From Pseudomonadota bacterium (GTDB lineage Bacteria > Pseudomonadota > Gammaproteobacteria > Xanthomonadales > Xanthomonadaceae): a stretch of 7,046 bases of DNA. The notes beneath the pieces are model-generated. The model saw nothing but the letters and a program-made list of their open reading frames with translations, was not told where the DNA came from and ran no database searches. The DNA is taken from contig JAEXTE010000286.1 in assembly GCA_023453655.1 (NCBI GenBank), positions 1-7,046 on the forward strand, in the 5' to 3' direction. Positions 1 to 7,046 of the stretch are shown piece by piece (the first letter of the stretch is position 1; each line of letters starts with the position of its first letter). Both the position numbers and the translations under genes were made by a program.

Positions 1-94
1 CAACGACGAGCTTGCGCACGACCGCCGCCCGCCGCCGGATGCAGGCGGTCCGCATTCACGCCCAGGCGCGGGCGCGATCGGCGATCATGCCCCC

Positions 95-1159
<1,065 letters not shown>

Positions 1160-1209
1160 GCGAACCCGCGCCAGGCCGTCTTCTGAGTCTTCTCCAATCG
1201 AGGGACTGC

Positions 1210-1233
1210 GTCCTGCAGGCCCTGCATTGGGAC
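1210..1233. terminator. Possible hairpin between the convergent cysA and xanB genes
   Basis: A TGCAG/CTGCA stem (1214-1218 with 1222-1226, loop GCC) is extended by GTCC/GGAC (1210-1213 with 1230-1233) across a 3-nt bulge. It lies about 50 nt after the cysA stop, in a 174-bp gap between convergent genes, where a bidirectional terminator would be expected. There is no T-tract on either side, so it is not a textbook intrinsic terminator. A second possible stem, CGGGCG/CGCCCG with a 13-nt loop, follows at 1236-1260. In DNA this GC-rich, stems like these also occur by chance. Confidence 0.3.
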
Positions 1234-1333
1234 TTCGGGCGGACCTCCGATCATCGCCCGTCGCCCAGGTGGCGCCCTTGCGACCGAAGGTGTGTCCGCA
1301 CTGCGGCCCCACCGAAGCAGCCCCTATCAACCG

Positions 1334-2737
1334 CTACGAGCGGCCGTACACATCCTCGTAGCGCACGATGTCGTCCTCGCCCAGGTAGCTGCCCGACTGC
1401 ACCTCGATCAGTTCCAGCACCTCGGTGCCGGGATTCTCCAGCCGATGCTTCGCGCCCAGCGGGATGTAGGTCGACTGGTTGGCATACAGCTCGAACACGT
1501 CGTTGTCGCGGGTGATGCGCGCCGTGCCGCGCACCACGATCCAGTGCTCGGCGCGATGCCGGTGCGACTGCAGCGACAGCCGCGCGCCCGGCTTGACCTT
1601 GATCCGCTTGACCTGGAAGCAGCCGTCCTCCTGGTCGATGGAATCGTAGCTGCCCCAGGGCCGGTGCACCTCGCGGTGCAACACCGCATGGCTGCGCTGG
1701 CCGGCCTTGAGCTGCGCCACCACGTCCTTGACCTGCTGCACGCGGTCCTTGTGCGCCACCAGCACGGCGTCGTCGGTTTCCACCACCACCAGGTCGTCCA
1801 CGCCCACCAGCGCCACCAGCCGCCGCGCGTAGGCGTAGCTGTTGCGCGAGTCGACCGCGATCACGTCGCCGTGGCGCGCGTTGCCGTGCTCGTCCTGCTC
1901 GCTCACCGCCCACAGCGCCGACCAGGAGCCGACGTCGTTCCAGCCGATGTCGACCGGCAGCACGCGTGCGTCCGCGGTCTTCTCCATCACCGCATAGTCG
2001 ATCGAATCCGACGGACTGGCGGAGAATGCGTCGCGGTCGAGGCGGATGAAGTCGCCATCGCGCGTGGCCGCGTCGAAGGCGCGTCGCACGGCGGCGAGGA
2101 TGTCCGGACGGAAGCGGCCCAGTTCGTCCAGGTAGCGCGAGGCGCGGAACAGGAACATGCCGCTGTTCCAGTAATAGCCGCCGGCTTGCAGGTACGACGC
2201 CGCGGTGGCCGCGTCGGGCTTCTCGACGAAGCGCAGCACCGGCCGCACGCCTCCACCCTCGCCGGCCTGGATGTAGCCGAAGCCGGTCTCCGGCGCGTCC
2301 GGCACGATGCCGAAGGTCACCAGCGCGCCCTCCATCGCGGCCGGCGCGGCGGTGTGCACCGCGGCGCGGAAGCCGTCCTCGTCGCGGACCACGTGGTCGG
2401 AGGGCAGCACCAGCAGCAGCGGATCATCGCCGCCGGCCATCGCCTGCAGCGCCGCCGCGGCGATCGCCGGCGCGGTATTGCGCCCGGCCGGCTCGAGCAG
2501 GATGTCGGCGCGCTCGACGCCGAGCAGGCGCAGCTGCTCGGCGGCCAGGAAGCGGTGCTCCTCGTTGGCGACCACGATCGGCGCGCCGGCGGCCAGCGGC
2601 GCCACGCGCCGCCAGGTGTCCTGCAGCATGGTGCGGTCGCCGGCGAGGGCCAGGAACTGCTTGGGATAGGCCTCGCGCGAGAGCGGCCACAGCCGCGTCC
2701 CGGACCCGCCCGACAACAACACAGGCTGCAGTTTCAT
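1334..2737 (-). CDS. xanB: Bifunctional mannose-1-phosphate guanylyltransferase / mannose-6-phosphate isomerase (XanB)
   Basis: This cytoplasmic enzyme catalyses two steps toward GDP-mannose: fructose-6-P to mannose-6-P (isomerase) and mannose-1-P + GTP to GDP-mannose (guanylyltransferase). GDP-mannose feeds exopolysaccharide and LPS sugars. The 467-residue product matches the usual length of the fused class II family (XanB/AlgA/ManC/CpsB). The N-terminal nucleotidyltransferase domain shows [12 protein letters not shown] (10-21), a following [18 protein letters not shown] (82-93), LPSDH (111-115) and a later FVEKP. The C-terminal cupin isomerase domain starts around RPWGSYDSI (359-367) and carries the metal-binding set Q390, H392, E397, H398 in [10 protein letters not shown]. 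The ATG is supported by GAGAG 5 nt upstream and by the GMP motif at the expected distance. It stands alone between cysA (convergent) and amgK (divergent); in X. campestris xanB is paired with the phosphomannomutase gene xanA, which is not in this window. It appears intact. Confidence 0.95.
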   Translation of the reverse strand: MKLQPVLLSGGSGTRLWPLSREAYPKQFLALAGDRTMLQDTWRRVAPLAAGAPIVVANEEHRFLAAEQLRLLGVERADILLEPAGRNTAPAIAAAALQAMAGGDDPLLLVLPSDHVVRDEDGFRAAVHTAAPAAMEGALVTFGIVPDAPETGFGYIQAGEGGGVRPVLRFVEKPDAATAASYLQAGGYYWNSGMFLFRASRYLDELGRFRPDILAAVRRAFDAATRDGDFIRLDRDAFSASPSDSIDYAVMEKTADARVLPVDIGWNDVGSWSALWAVSEQDEHGNARHGDVIAVDSRNSYAYARRLVALVGVDDLVVVETDDAVLVAHKDRVQQVKDVVAQLKAGQRSHAVLHREVHRPWGSYDSIDQEDGCFQVKRIKVKPGARLSLQSHRHRAEHWIVVRGTARITRDNDVFELYANQSTYIPLGAKHRLENPGTEVLELIEVQSGSYLGEDDIVRYEDVYGRS

Positions 2738-2742
2738 TCCAT

Positions 2743-2747
2743 CTCTC
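2743..2747 (-). promoter_or_regulatory. Ribosome binding site of xanB
   Basis: Read on the minus strand, GAGAG lies 5 nt before the ATG at 2737. It is a usable purine-rich Shine-Dalgarno and supports that start; an ATG between it and the chosen start is out of frame. Confidence 0.55.
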
Positions 2748-2798
2748 GCCCGGACATGCGCGGCAGTTTACCCTTTGCCCGCCGGCGGCCCTCCCGGC

Positions 2799-2804
2799 AG
2801 GAGA
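2799..2804 (+). promoter_or_regulatory. Ribosome binding site of amgK
   Basis: AGGAGA, a strong Shine-Dalgarno, ends 4 nt before the ATG at 2809. The spacing is a little short but within the working range, and it fixes the amgK start. Confidence 0.75.
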
Positions 2805-2808
2805 TTCC

Positions 2809-3825
2809 ATGGTTCAGTCCCCCGTTCCGCAACACCGCGAGCAGCAGCGCCTGGACTGGGTCCGCACGACCCTGGCCGAGCCCGGCACCGGTCTGGCCCG
2901 CGCCTCGTTCGACGCCGACTTCCGCAGCTACTGGCGCACCACCGGACGCAGCCCGAGCCTGGTCCTGATGGACGCGCCGCCGGAGCTGATGGACGTGCGT
3001 CCGTGGCTGGCCGTGCGCGAACTGCTCGAGTCCGGAGGACTGCGCGTGCCCGGCGTGGTGGCGCAGGACCTGGCCCTGGGCTTCCTGCTGCTCGAGGACC
3101 TGGGCGTGCAGACCTACCTGCACGCGATCGACGAGGCCAACGCCGACGCGCTGTTCGACACCGCGATGCGGCGCCTGGTCGGCCTGCAGTCGATCGCGCC
3201 GCCCGCCGACCTGCCCGCCTACGACGAGGCGCTGCTGCTGCGCGAACTGTCGCTGTTCGACGAATGGTTCCTGGGCGTGCACCTGAGCATCGCACTGGAC
3301 GAGGCCGAACGCGCGCAGCTCGAGGGCGTCTACCGCGTACTGGTGGACGCGGCGCTGGCGCAGCCGCAGGTGCTGGTGCACCGCGACTACATGCCGCGCA
3401 ACCTGATGCCCTGCGGCGGGGACGTGGCCATCCTCGATTTCCAGGACGCGGTGCGGGGCCCGATCGCCTACGATCCCGCCTGCCTGTTCAAGGATGCTTT
3501 CCTGAGCTGGCCCGAGGAGCGCGTGGCCGGCTGGCACGCGCGCTACCACGCACTCGCGCTGGAGGCCGGGTTGCCGATGCCGCCGCTGGCGCAGTGGTGC
3601 CGCGACCTCGACCTGATCGGGGTGCACCGCCATCTCAAGGTGCTGGGCATCTTCGCGCGCCTGAAGCATCGCGACGCCAAGCCCAAGTACGTGGCGGATG
3701 CGCCGCGCTTCATCGGCTACCTCGACGCGGTGCTGCCGCGGCATCCGCAGCTGGCGCCGCTCGCCGCGCTGATCGATGCGCGCGTGCGCCCGGCGATGGC
3801 CGGGCTCGCCATCGCTCCGGCCTGA
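2809..3825 (+). CDS. amgK: N-acetylmuramate/N-acetylglucosamine anomeric kinase AmgK
   Basis: AmgK phosphorylates MurNAc (and GlcNAc) at C1 with ATP, giving the sugar-1-phosphate used by MurU. This is the cytoplasmic peptidoglycan-recycling route known from Pseudomonas, which skips MurA and so lowers dependence on the fosfomycin target. The 338-residue product has the aminoglycoside-phosphotransferase fold: catalytic loop HRDYMPRNLM (191-200; catalytic Asp193, Asn198) and metal motif DFQDAV (210-215) followed by GPIAYD and a FKD segment, a combination typical of AmgK, not of resistance enzymes. FLLLEDLG (92-99) fits the hinge region of the kinase fold. Start supported by AGGAGA. murU follows after 10 nt in the same direction; this pairing is the strongest argument for the specific function. 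Its left neighbour is the divergent xanB, whereas in Pseudomonas the pair lies next to lptD. Without murU one would call it only an APH-family phosphotransferase. Confidence 0.92.
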   Translation: MVQSPVPQHREQQRLDWVRTTLAEPGTGLARASFDADFRSYWRTTGRSPSLVLMDAPPELMDVRPWLAVRELLESGGLRVPGVVAQDLALGFLLLEDLGVQTYLHAIDEANADALFDTAMRRLVGLQSIAPPADLPAYDEALLLRELSLFDEWFLGVHLSIALDEAERAQLEGVYRVLVDAALAQPQVLVHRDYMPRNLMPCGGDVAILDFQDAVRGPIAYDPACLFKDAFLSWPEERVAGWHARYHALALEAGLPMPPLAQWCRDLDLIGVHRHLKVLGIFARLKHRDAKPKYVADAPRFIGYLDAVLPRHPQLAPLAALIDARVRPAMAGLAIAPA

Positions 3826-3835
3826 CGCGCGCACC

Positions 3836-4534
3836 GTGAAGGCCCTGATCTTCGCCGCCGGCCTGGGCGAGCGCATGCGCCCGCTCACCGACACCACGCC
3901 CAAGCCGTTGCTGCGCGCCGGCGGCAAGCCGCTGATCGCCTGGCACCTGGAGCGGCTGGCCGCGGCCGGCGTGCGCGAAGTGGTGGTCAACACCTCGTGG
4001 CTGGCCGCGCAGTTCCCCGTCGCGCTCGGCGACGGCGCCGGCTTCGGCCTGCGCATCTGCTATTCCGACGAGGGCCCGGTCCCGCGCGAGACCGGCGGCG
4101 GCATGCTGCAGGCCCTGGCCTGGCTGGGCGAGGCGCCCTTCCTCGCGGTCAACGGCGACGTCTGGACCGACGTCGACTTCGCCAGCCTCCCGCGCGAACC
4201 GCGCGGCGACGCGCACCTGGTGATGGTCGACAACCCGGAACACCATCCGCAGGGCGATTTCGTGCTGCTGCCCGACGGGCGCCTGCGCGAGGACGGCGGG
4301 CCGCGGCTGACGTTCTCCGGCATCGGCGTCTATCGCCCGGGGGTGCTGCAGGGCTGGCGCGAGGTGATCGGCGATGTGGCCGGCGTGGACGAGACGCCGC
4401 CGCGCTTCCGGCTGGCGCCGCTGCTGCGGGCGGCCATGCGCCGCGACGCGGCCAGCGGCGAACACCATCGCGGCACCTGGACCGACGTCGGCACGCCCGA
4501 GCGCCTGCGTCAGCTGGACGACGCCCTCGCCTGA
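3836..4534 (+). CDS. murU: N-acetylmuramate alpha-1-phosphate uridylyltransferase MurU
   Basis: MurU joins MurNAc-1-phosphate and UTP to give UDP-MurNAc and pyrophosphate, completing the recycling step begun by AmgK. I place the start at GTG 3836, giving 232 residues that begin at once with the nucleotidyltransferase signature: MKALIFAAGLGERMRPLT followed by PKPLL (22-26). An in-frame ATG at 3776 lies inside amgK and would add 20 residues unlike the family N-terminus, so I reject it. NGD (106-108) supplies the first metal-binding Asp, and Asp217 in TWTDVGTP the likely second. ETGGGM in the middle matches the sugar-nucleotide site of the family. Length agrees with known MurU proteins (about 220-240). 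There is no strong ribosome site in the 10-nt gap after amgK, so translation is probably coupled. It ends 18 bp from the stop of convergent hda. A glucose- or mannose-1-P nucleotidyltransferase is the alternative, but the amgK linkage argues against it. Confidence 0.92.
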   Translation: MKALIFAAGLGERMRPLTDTTPKPLLRAGGKPLIAWHLERLAAAGVREVVVNTSWLAAQFPVALGDGAGFGLRICYSDEGPVPRETGGGMLQALAWLGEAPFLAVNGDVWTDVDFASLPREPRGDAHLVMVDNPEHHPQGDFVLLPDGRLREDGGPRLTFSGIGVYRPGVLQGWREVIGDVAGVDETPPRFRLAPLLRAAMRRDAASGEHHRGTWTDVGTPERLRQLDDALA

Positions 4535-4552
4535 CGACCGGCGCACGGCCGC

Positions 4553-5269
4553 TCAGTCCTGCCTGGCCTCCAGCACCTTGCGCAGGAACGGCACCGTGAT
4601 GCGCCGCTGCGCCGCCAGCGAGGCGCGGTCGAGGCGGTCGAGCAGGGCCGCCAGCCCGGACAGTTCGCGGCCGGCATGGCGCAGCAGCCAGTCGATCGCC
4701 GCGTCGTCGACCTGCAGGCCGCGGCGCTGCGCGCGCAGGCGCAGCACCTGGCCACGGCCGTCGTCGTCGAGCCGCTCCAGCGGCAGCCGCGTGCACTGCG
4801 CCAGGCGCGAGCGCAGGTCGGGCAACAGCAGCGGCAGCGCATCGGGCGTGGCACGTGCGGCGTAGAGCACGCGCCGGCCGGCGTCGTGCATGCGATTGTG
4901 GAAGTGGAACAGCGCGACCTCGTCGTCGCGATCCCCGGCCACCGACTCGATCCCGTCCAGCGCGACCAGGTCGAGCGCGTGCATCGAATCGAGCGCGTCG
5001 GCCATGCGTCCGGCGGCGCTGGCCAGCGGCAGGTAGCCGGCGCGTGCGCCGGCCGCGTCGGCCTCGGCGCACACCGCCAGCGCCAGATGGGTCTTGCCGG
5101 TGCCGGCCGGGCCCACGAGCAGCAGGGTGCGCTCGCCGCTGGCATGCGTCGCGAAGGCGCGCAGCTGCGCGTCCAGCGCGCCGTCGCCCGCATGGAACGT
5201 CTCCAGGCGCTGGTCGGGCGGATAGCGCAGCGCCAGCGGCAGCTGCGGAGGGACGGCCGGCGCGGTCAC
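4553..5269 (-). CDS. hda: DnaA regulatory inactivator Hda
   Basis: Hda is a DnaA-like AAA+ protein. With the DNA-loaded sliding clamp it stimulates ATP hydrolysis by DnaA (RIDA), preventing over-initiation of replication. The 238-residue product carries all expected parts: an N-terminal clamp-binding motif QLPLAL (9-14; compare QLSLPL in E. coli), Walker A GPAGTGKT (53-60), Walker B region LVALDGIES (101-109) followed by VAGD as in E. coli Hda, and Box VII LPDLRSRL with Arg155 at the place of the E. coli arginine finger Arg153. The DnaA DNA-binding domain IV is absent, which separates Hda from DnaA. The start is GTG 5269, only 3 nt after the stop of the upstream permease gene and without a clear Shine-Dalgarno; it gives the family-typical N-terminus with the clamp motif, and coupled translation is likely. 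Box VII is followed by AQC, where E. coli has DWG, a minor difference. Confidence 0.94.
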   Translation of the reverse strand: MTAPAVPPQLPLALRYPPDQRLETFHAGDGALDAQLRAFATHASGERTLLLVGPAGTGKTHLALAVCAEADAAGARAGYLPLASAAGRMADALDSMHALDLVALDGIESVAGDRDDEVALFHFHNRMHDAGRRVLYAARATPDALPLLLPDLRSRLAQCTRLPLERLDDDGRGQVLRLRAQRRGLQVDDAAIDWLLRHAGRELSGLAALLDRLDRASLAAQRRITVPFLRKVLEARQD

Positions 5270-5272
5270 GGC

Positions 5273-6463
5273 TCAGGCGTCGCGGCCGTCGCGGCCGTCG
5301 GCGCTGCCGATGTCGTCCTCCAGGACGATCCCGCCGGCGCTGCGCTGCCCTTCCAGCACGATCTTCGGGCCCTCGCCCGCGTACAGGCGGCTGCGGGTGT
5401 AACGCTCGTGGGCGTAGCGCAGCAACACGTTGCCCACCGCCGCTACCGGCAACGCGATCAGCATGCCGACGAAGCCGAACAGCTGGCCGCCGGCCATGAT
5501 CGCGAAGATCACCGCCACCGGGTGCAGGCCGATGCGGTCGCCGACGATCCGCGGGGTGAGGATGTAGCTCTCGATCAGCTGGCCCACGGTGAACACAACG
5601 CCCACCAGCGCCAGCAGCTTCACATCGAAGCCCTGCGACTGCACCAGCGCCGCCAGTACCGCCAGCACGATGCCGGTGGCCGCGCCCAGGTAGGGCACGA
5701 AGCTGATCAGGCCGGCGACGATGCCGATCAGCAGGCCCAGGTTGAGGCCGACGATCGACAGGCCGATCGCGTAGATCGCGCCCAGCGCCAGCATCACGAT
5801 GAACTGCCCGCGCAGGAACGCGCCCAGCACCTCGTCCGATTCTCGCGCCAGCCGCGACACCGTGCCGATGTGGTCGCGCGGAATCATGGTCGCCACGCGC
5901 TCGACCAGCACGTCCCAGTCGCGCAGGAAGTAGAAGGTCAGGATCGGCACCAGCACGATGTTCGCCATCCAGGTCAGGAAGGCGAAGCCGGAGCTGGACA
6001 GGTAGCCGAACACGGTGGTCGCCACGCCGCCGGCCTGGGCCCAGTGCGCGCGCACCAGCTCGAACAGGCGCTGCGGGTCGAGCCAGGACGTGATCTCGAT
6101 GCCGGTGCGCGCCTCCACCCACGGCAGCGCGGTTTCCATGAACCAGTCGCGGTACTGCGGCAGCGCCTCGACCAGGGTCACCACCTGGCGTTCGACCATC
6201 GGCACCAGGATCAGCACCACCAGGACCAGCAGCATCACCATCAGCACGAACACGAGGGTGACCGCGACCGGGCGCGAGCGGCCGGAGCGCTCGAGCCGGT
6301 CCACCAGCGGGTCGCCCAGCCAGCCCAGCAGGGCGGCCAGCACGAACGGAGTCAGGATCGGCGCGAGCAGGGCGATCAGCCACAGCGCAGCGAAGGCCAC
6401 CAGGCCCCACTGCAGGCGCCGCAGGAAGCGCGCGATGTCCAGGGTCGCGGGCGTGTCGGGCAT
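5273..6463 (-). CDS. AI-2E (PerM) family inner-membrane transporter
   Basis: This is a polytopic inner-membrane protein of the AI-2E/PerM family; members are proposed to export autoinducer-2 or to act as ion/solute transporters, and the substrate here is unknown. The 396-residue product has hydrophobic segments at about 19-33, 36-50 and 66-88, a soluble loop of about 70 residues, a further segment near 160-180 ending in the family-like PILTFYFLRDWD, then FLRGQ (216-220), FVPYLG (255-260) and the hallmark LTPRIVGDRIGLHP (302-315) before the last membrane segments. About eight membrane spans fit. The last ~45 residues form a polar, acidic tail ending in GRDGRDA, encoded by a short tandem repeat. 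The ATG is supported by GGAG 8 nt upstream. It lies 17 nt after the DUF2066 gene and 3 nt before hda, so all three are probably one transcript. It resembles perM of E. coli at family level only. Confidence 0.92.
   Translation of the reverse strand: MPDTPATLDIARFLRRLQWGLVAFAALWLIALLAPILTPFVLAALLGWLGDPLVDRLERSGRSRPVAVTLVFVLMVMLLVLVVLILVPMVERQVVTLVEALPQYRDWFMETALPWVEARTGIEITSWLDPQRLFELVRAHWAQAGGVATTVFGYLSSSGFAFLTWMANIVLVPILTFYFLRDWDVLVERVATMIPRDHIGTVSRLARESDEVLGAFLRGQFIVMLALGAIYAIGLSIVGLNLGLLIGIVAGLISFVPYLGAATGIVLAVLAALVQSQGFDVKLLALVGVVFTVGQLIESYILTPRIVGDRIGLHPVAVIFAIMAGGQLFGFVGMLIALPVAAVGNVLLRYAHERYTRSRLYAGEGPKIVLEGQRSAGGIVLEDDIGSADGRDGRDA
5279..5296. repeat. Two tandem copies of a 9-bp unit at the 3' end of the permease gene
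   Basis: GTCGCGGCC occurs twice head to tail, followed by a partial third copy (GTCGG). Read on the minus strand it encodes the repeated Gly-Arg-Asp of the C-terminal GRDGRDA. It may mark a slippage-prone tail that varies between strains; it is too short to call a functional element. Confidence 0.6.
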
Positions 6464-6471
6464 TGGCGCGG

Positions 6472-6475
6472 CTCC
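6472..6475 (-). promoter_or_regulatory. Ribosome binding site of the AI-2E family permease gene
   Basis: On the minus strand GGAG lies 8 nt before the ATG at 6463, inside the 17-nt gap after the DUF2066 stop. It supports that start and independent initiation of the permease within the operon. Confidence 0.6.
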
Positions 6476-6480
6476 GTCGG

Positions 6481-7046
6481 TCAGCGCAGCAGGTAGACCG
6501 GCGCGGCCAGTTCGTCGCCGCCTTCGACTTCCATCAGCACCGATTCGTCGACCATGCGGCGGAAGCCCGCCATGCCGGTCAGCAGGTCCAGTTCCACCTC
6601 GAGGCGGTCGCCGGCCGCCCGCTGCGGGCGGATCGCGCGCACCACCGACATGCGCTGCAGCGCCGCGGACAGGCGCAGGTAGTCGCCGCCGCCGCGCAAC
6701 CCGGTGAACACCATGCGCTGGGTCACGGGCTCGGCAGGCGCGGTGGCCTTGGCATAGCGGGCGATCAGCGCGTCGGCCGCGCCGTCCGCGCCGGTGGCCA
6801 TGGCGCGGCGCGCATCGCCATCGGTCTCCGACCAGCGCGACAGCACGCGGCCGTTGTCGACGAAGATCCAGTCGGCCTTCCAGCCGCCGTCGGCGCGGTA
6901 GAGCTTGCCGATCAGCTGCATCGGCGGGCTGTAGCGCGCCGACAGGCGCGCGATCGCCGCGGTGTCGCCGCGCCAGATCGCCGCCGCCGCCGCCTGCTCG
7001 GCGGCGCTGCCCGAGGGCAGGCCCAGCCGGTAGCCACGCTCGATCG
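6481..7046 (-). CDS. DUF2066 domain-containing protein (partial, 5' end off the window)
   Basis: Only the C-terminal 187 residues are visible; the frame is open to the right edge, so the true start lies outside. An ATG at 6921 is internal: coding sequence continues upstream of it with GLPSGSAAEQ, IWRGDTAAIARL and SARYSPP, which match the domain pattern of a Leu-Pro stretch, a Trp, then a Tyr before the strand MQLIGKLYRADGGW-KADW. The remainder has a central ~40-residue Ala-rich helical part (ADALIARYAKA) and a C-terminal beta-rich region with GLRGGGDYLRL and MVDESVLMEVE. DUF2066 proteins usually have about 350 residues and often a signal peptide; the N-terminus cannot be checked here. Function is unknown. 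Its position just before the permease and hda genes resembles Pseudomonas, where a DUF2066 gene lies between hda and purM, so purM may follow off the right edge. A run of GCC/GCG codons near 6979-6993 encodes five alanines. Confidence 0.85.
   Translation of the reverse strand, partial: IERGYRLGLPSGSAAEQAAAAAIWRGDTAAIARLSARYSPPMQLIGKLYRADGGWKADWIFVDNGRVLSRWSETDGDARRAMATGADGAADALIARYAKATAPAEPVTQRMVFTGLRGGGDYLRLSAALQRMSVVRAIRPQRAAGDRLEVELDLLTGMAGFRRMVDESVLMEVEGGDELAAPVYLLR

Larger units (their letters stand above)
2738..2808. promoter_or_regulatory. Divergent control region between xanB and amgK
   Basis: This 71-bp gap separates two genes that point away from each other, so promoters for both must lie here or inside the 5' ends of the genes. 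It contains a perfect 10-bp palindrome, CCGCCGGCGG (2779-2788). On the minus strand TAAACT (2765-2770) matches 4 of 6 bases of a sigma-70 -10 box and would place a start about 20 nt ahead of xanB, but I see no matching -35 box. The patch around 2766-2777 is the only AT-richer part. That it is a control region is inferred from gene layout; the individual boxes are weak. Confidence 0.4.

Noticed and set aside
1292..2968. Plus-strand open frame of 558 codons opposite xanB
   Set aside because: It is antisense to xanB, which has complete enzyme motifs. The predicted product is rich in His, Arg, Gln and Val with no domain I recognise, as expected from a shadow frame in very GC-rich DNA.
3776..3835. 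Longer murU start at ATG 3776 inside amgK
   Set aside because: The extra 20 residues precede the nucleotidyltransferase motif, which normally begins within the first few residues. GTG 3836 follows the amgK stop and gives the usual N-terminus.
2734..4056. Minus-strand open frame of 440 codons opposite amgK and the start of murU
   Set aside because: It overlaps two well-supported genes and has low-complexity Arg/Gln/His composition without motifs.
4535..4552. Terminator in the 18-bp gap between the murU and hda stops
   Set aside because: I see only short GC-rich matches and no stem with a usable loop or T-tract. Termination here may extend into the opposing gene or need Rho.
4149..6410. Minus-strand open frame of 753 codons in another frame across the permease, hda and murU
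   Set aside because: It is a same-strand shadow of the permease and hda genes; the product is Arg/Ala/Gly/Pro-rich low complexity, whereas the other frame has intact AAA+ and transporter motifs.
4676..6496. Plus-strand open frame of 606 codons opposite hda and the permease gene
   Set aside because: Extremely His/Gln/Arg/Asp-rich composition comes from reading hydrophobic membrane codons in reverse. It runs across two real genes and has no recognisable domain.
6919..6921. ATG at 6921 as the start of the DUF2066 gene
   Set aside because: The same frame continues upstream to the window edge with residues that fit the domain, so this Met is internal.
6979..6993. GCC-type trinucleotide run as a repeat element
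   Set aside because: It is a short alanine-coding run inside the DUF2066 frame and is common in such GC-rich coding DNA.

Overview
This window is ordinary, very GC-rich chromosomal DNA. Coding frames use almost only G or C at third positions, and every real gene has long shadow frames on both strands. The gene set points to a gammaproteobacterium of the Xanthomonadaceae/Lysobacteraceae type (Lysobacter, Luteimonas, Xanthomonas and relatives). The main pointers are a bifunctional XanB-type mannose enzyme, an AmgK-MurU peptidoglycan-recycling pair, and a DUF2066 / AI-2E permease / Hda cluster. The family assignment is an inference from these protein families, not from a marker gene.

Layout from left to right: (1) cysA (+), the ATPase of a sulfate/thiosulfate ABC importer; its partner genes, if present, lie off the left edge. 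(2) A 174-bp convergent gap with weak hairpins and no gene. (3) xanB (-), mannose-1-phosphate guanylyltransferase / mannose-6-phosphate isomerase. (4) A 71-bp divergent control region. (5) amgK and murU (+), 10 nt apart, which turn recycled MurNAc into UDP-MurNAc. (6) An 18-bp convergent gap. (7) A tight leftward operon reading from the right edge: a DUF2066 gene (5' end off the window), an AI-2E/PerM-family permease, and hda, which promotes inactivation of the replication initiator DnaA.

Functional themes: xanB supplies GDP-mannose for surface polysaccharide. AmgK and MurU return peptidoglycan amino sugar to the UDP-MurNAc pool, bypassing MurA. These three genes sit around one short divergent promoter region, so a small envelope-sugar neighbourhood is reasonable. 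CysA belongs to sulfur uptake, and Hda to replication control.

I found no mobile element, CRISPR array, rRNA, tRNA or toxin system, and no convincing undescribed system. The points most worth a second look are modest: the frame upstream of cysA is open to the window edge (possible fusion, or a start that cannot be anchored), the perM-like and hda genes are only 3 nt apart with a GTG start for hda, and a perfect 10-bp palindrome lies in the xanB/amgK control region.
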